A stretch of 15,647 bases of DNA from Pseudomonadota bacterium. Lineage in GTDB: Bacteria; Myxococcota; Polyangia; Polyangiales; Polyangiaceae. The position numbers and the translations under genes are program-made. Of this stretch, positions 15,511 to 15,647 are shown piece by piece. The DNA lies in contig JAEZYO010000149.1 of assembly GCA_023419055.1 (NCBI GenBank), forward strand, positions 1-15,647, read 5' to 3'. Within the stretch, counting starts at the first letter, position 1. Each line of letters opens with the position of its first letter. The notes under the pieces are model-generated. The model was not told the origin of the DNA. It saw nothing but the letters and a program-made list of their open reading frames with translations, and ran no database searches.

Positions 15511-15647
15511 ATGGGCGTTCGTATCACCGGCGTCGGCGCGTACACACCGCAACGAGTCATGACCAACCACGAGCTGGCTGCGAGGGTCGACACCTCGCAC
15601 GAGTGGATCCTGAGCAAGACCGGGATCCGCGAGCGCCGTATCGCTGG
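15511..15647 (+). CDS. FabH-like 3-oxoacyl-ACP synthase III (partial, N-terminal 45 aa)
   Basis: Only the first 45 codons are in the window. [20 protein letters not shown], then [19 protein letters not shown], is the characteristic N-terminus of ketoacyl-ACP synthase III. The ATG has AAGG with a 6-nt spacer and begins 10 nt after phaC, so it is probably part of the same operon. KAS III enzymes condense acyl-CoA with malonyl-ACP or malonyl-CoA. In this setting it could supply acetoacetyl-type substrate to PhaB, though a housekeeping fatty-acid role is equally possible. The catalytic Cys-His-Asn region lies outside the window. Confidence 0.85.
   Translation, partial: MGVRITGVGAYTPQRVMTNHELAARVDTSHEWILSKTGIRERRIA

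Overview
The window is high-GC, densely coded DNA with Gram-negative envelope genes: a lipoprotein outer-membrane efflux channel, a periplasmic adaptor and a small beta-barrel protein. It also has good GG-N10-GC (sigma-54) promoter matches and many non-ATG starts in overlapping junctions. This fits a GC-rich proteobacterium or myxobacterium-like organism. The exact lineage is my inference and cannot be proven from the window. No tRNA, rRNA, CRISPR array, transposon or phage gene is visible.

Region A (1-8491, minus strand) looks like one long operon. Read in its own direction it runs: a DUF3141 PhaC-like alpha/beta hydrolase; a MaoC-phosphotransacetylase fusion; acetate/propionate kinase; a NodT-type outer-membrane lipoprotein; an HlyD-type adaptor; and an RbbA/YhiH-like double-ABC ATPase cut by the window edge. 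The first three junctions overlap by 4 bp (GTGA, GTGA, ATGA), and the next two gaps are 9 and 17 bp. An acyl-CoA to acyl-phosphate to acid plus ATP module is therefore translationally coupled to a tripartite exporter. The MaoC domain appears to have lost its catalytic histidine.

Region B (8492-8896) is a non-coding divergent spacer with a sigma-54-like element for region A and a perfect 15-bp dyad about 200 bp upstream of it. Region C (8897-10173, plus strand) is a two-gene envelope operon: a tyrosine-rich DUF4136-like (lipo)protein overlapping a small beta-barrel protein. It ends in a possible terminator, only 9 bp from the convergent depolymerase gene.

Region D (10183-15647) is a nearly complete polyhydroxybutyrate (PHB) cycle. 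On the minus strand are intracellular depolymerase phaZ (C183/D355/H388) and (R)-3-hydroxybutyrate dehydrogenase. On the plus strand are a phasin-like protein, an unrecognised 103-aa protein, acetoacetyl-CoA reductase phaB, a 375-aa class III-type synthase phaC (C153/D308/H337, TTG start) and the start of a FabH-like ketoacyl synthase. Mobilisation and synthesis genes diverge from a 366-bp spacer (12376-12741). That spacer holds a near-consensus sigma-54 promoter (TGGCAC-N5-CTGCA) before the phasin gene and a perfect 17-bp inverted repeat about 135 bp upstream of the predicted start.

Together the genes suggest a carbon-storage locus. Acyl-CoA is reduced, polymerised on phasin-coated granules, depolymerised, oxidised to acetoacetate and, in the linked operon, possibly converted to acids with ATP gain and exported. 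The most promising unexplained items are the efflux-coupled pta-ackA-DUF3141 operon, the 103-aa protein next to a synthase that normally needs a partner subunit, and the FabH-like gene where a thiolase would be expected.
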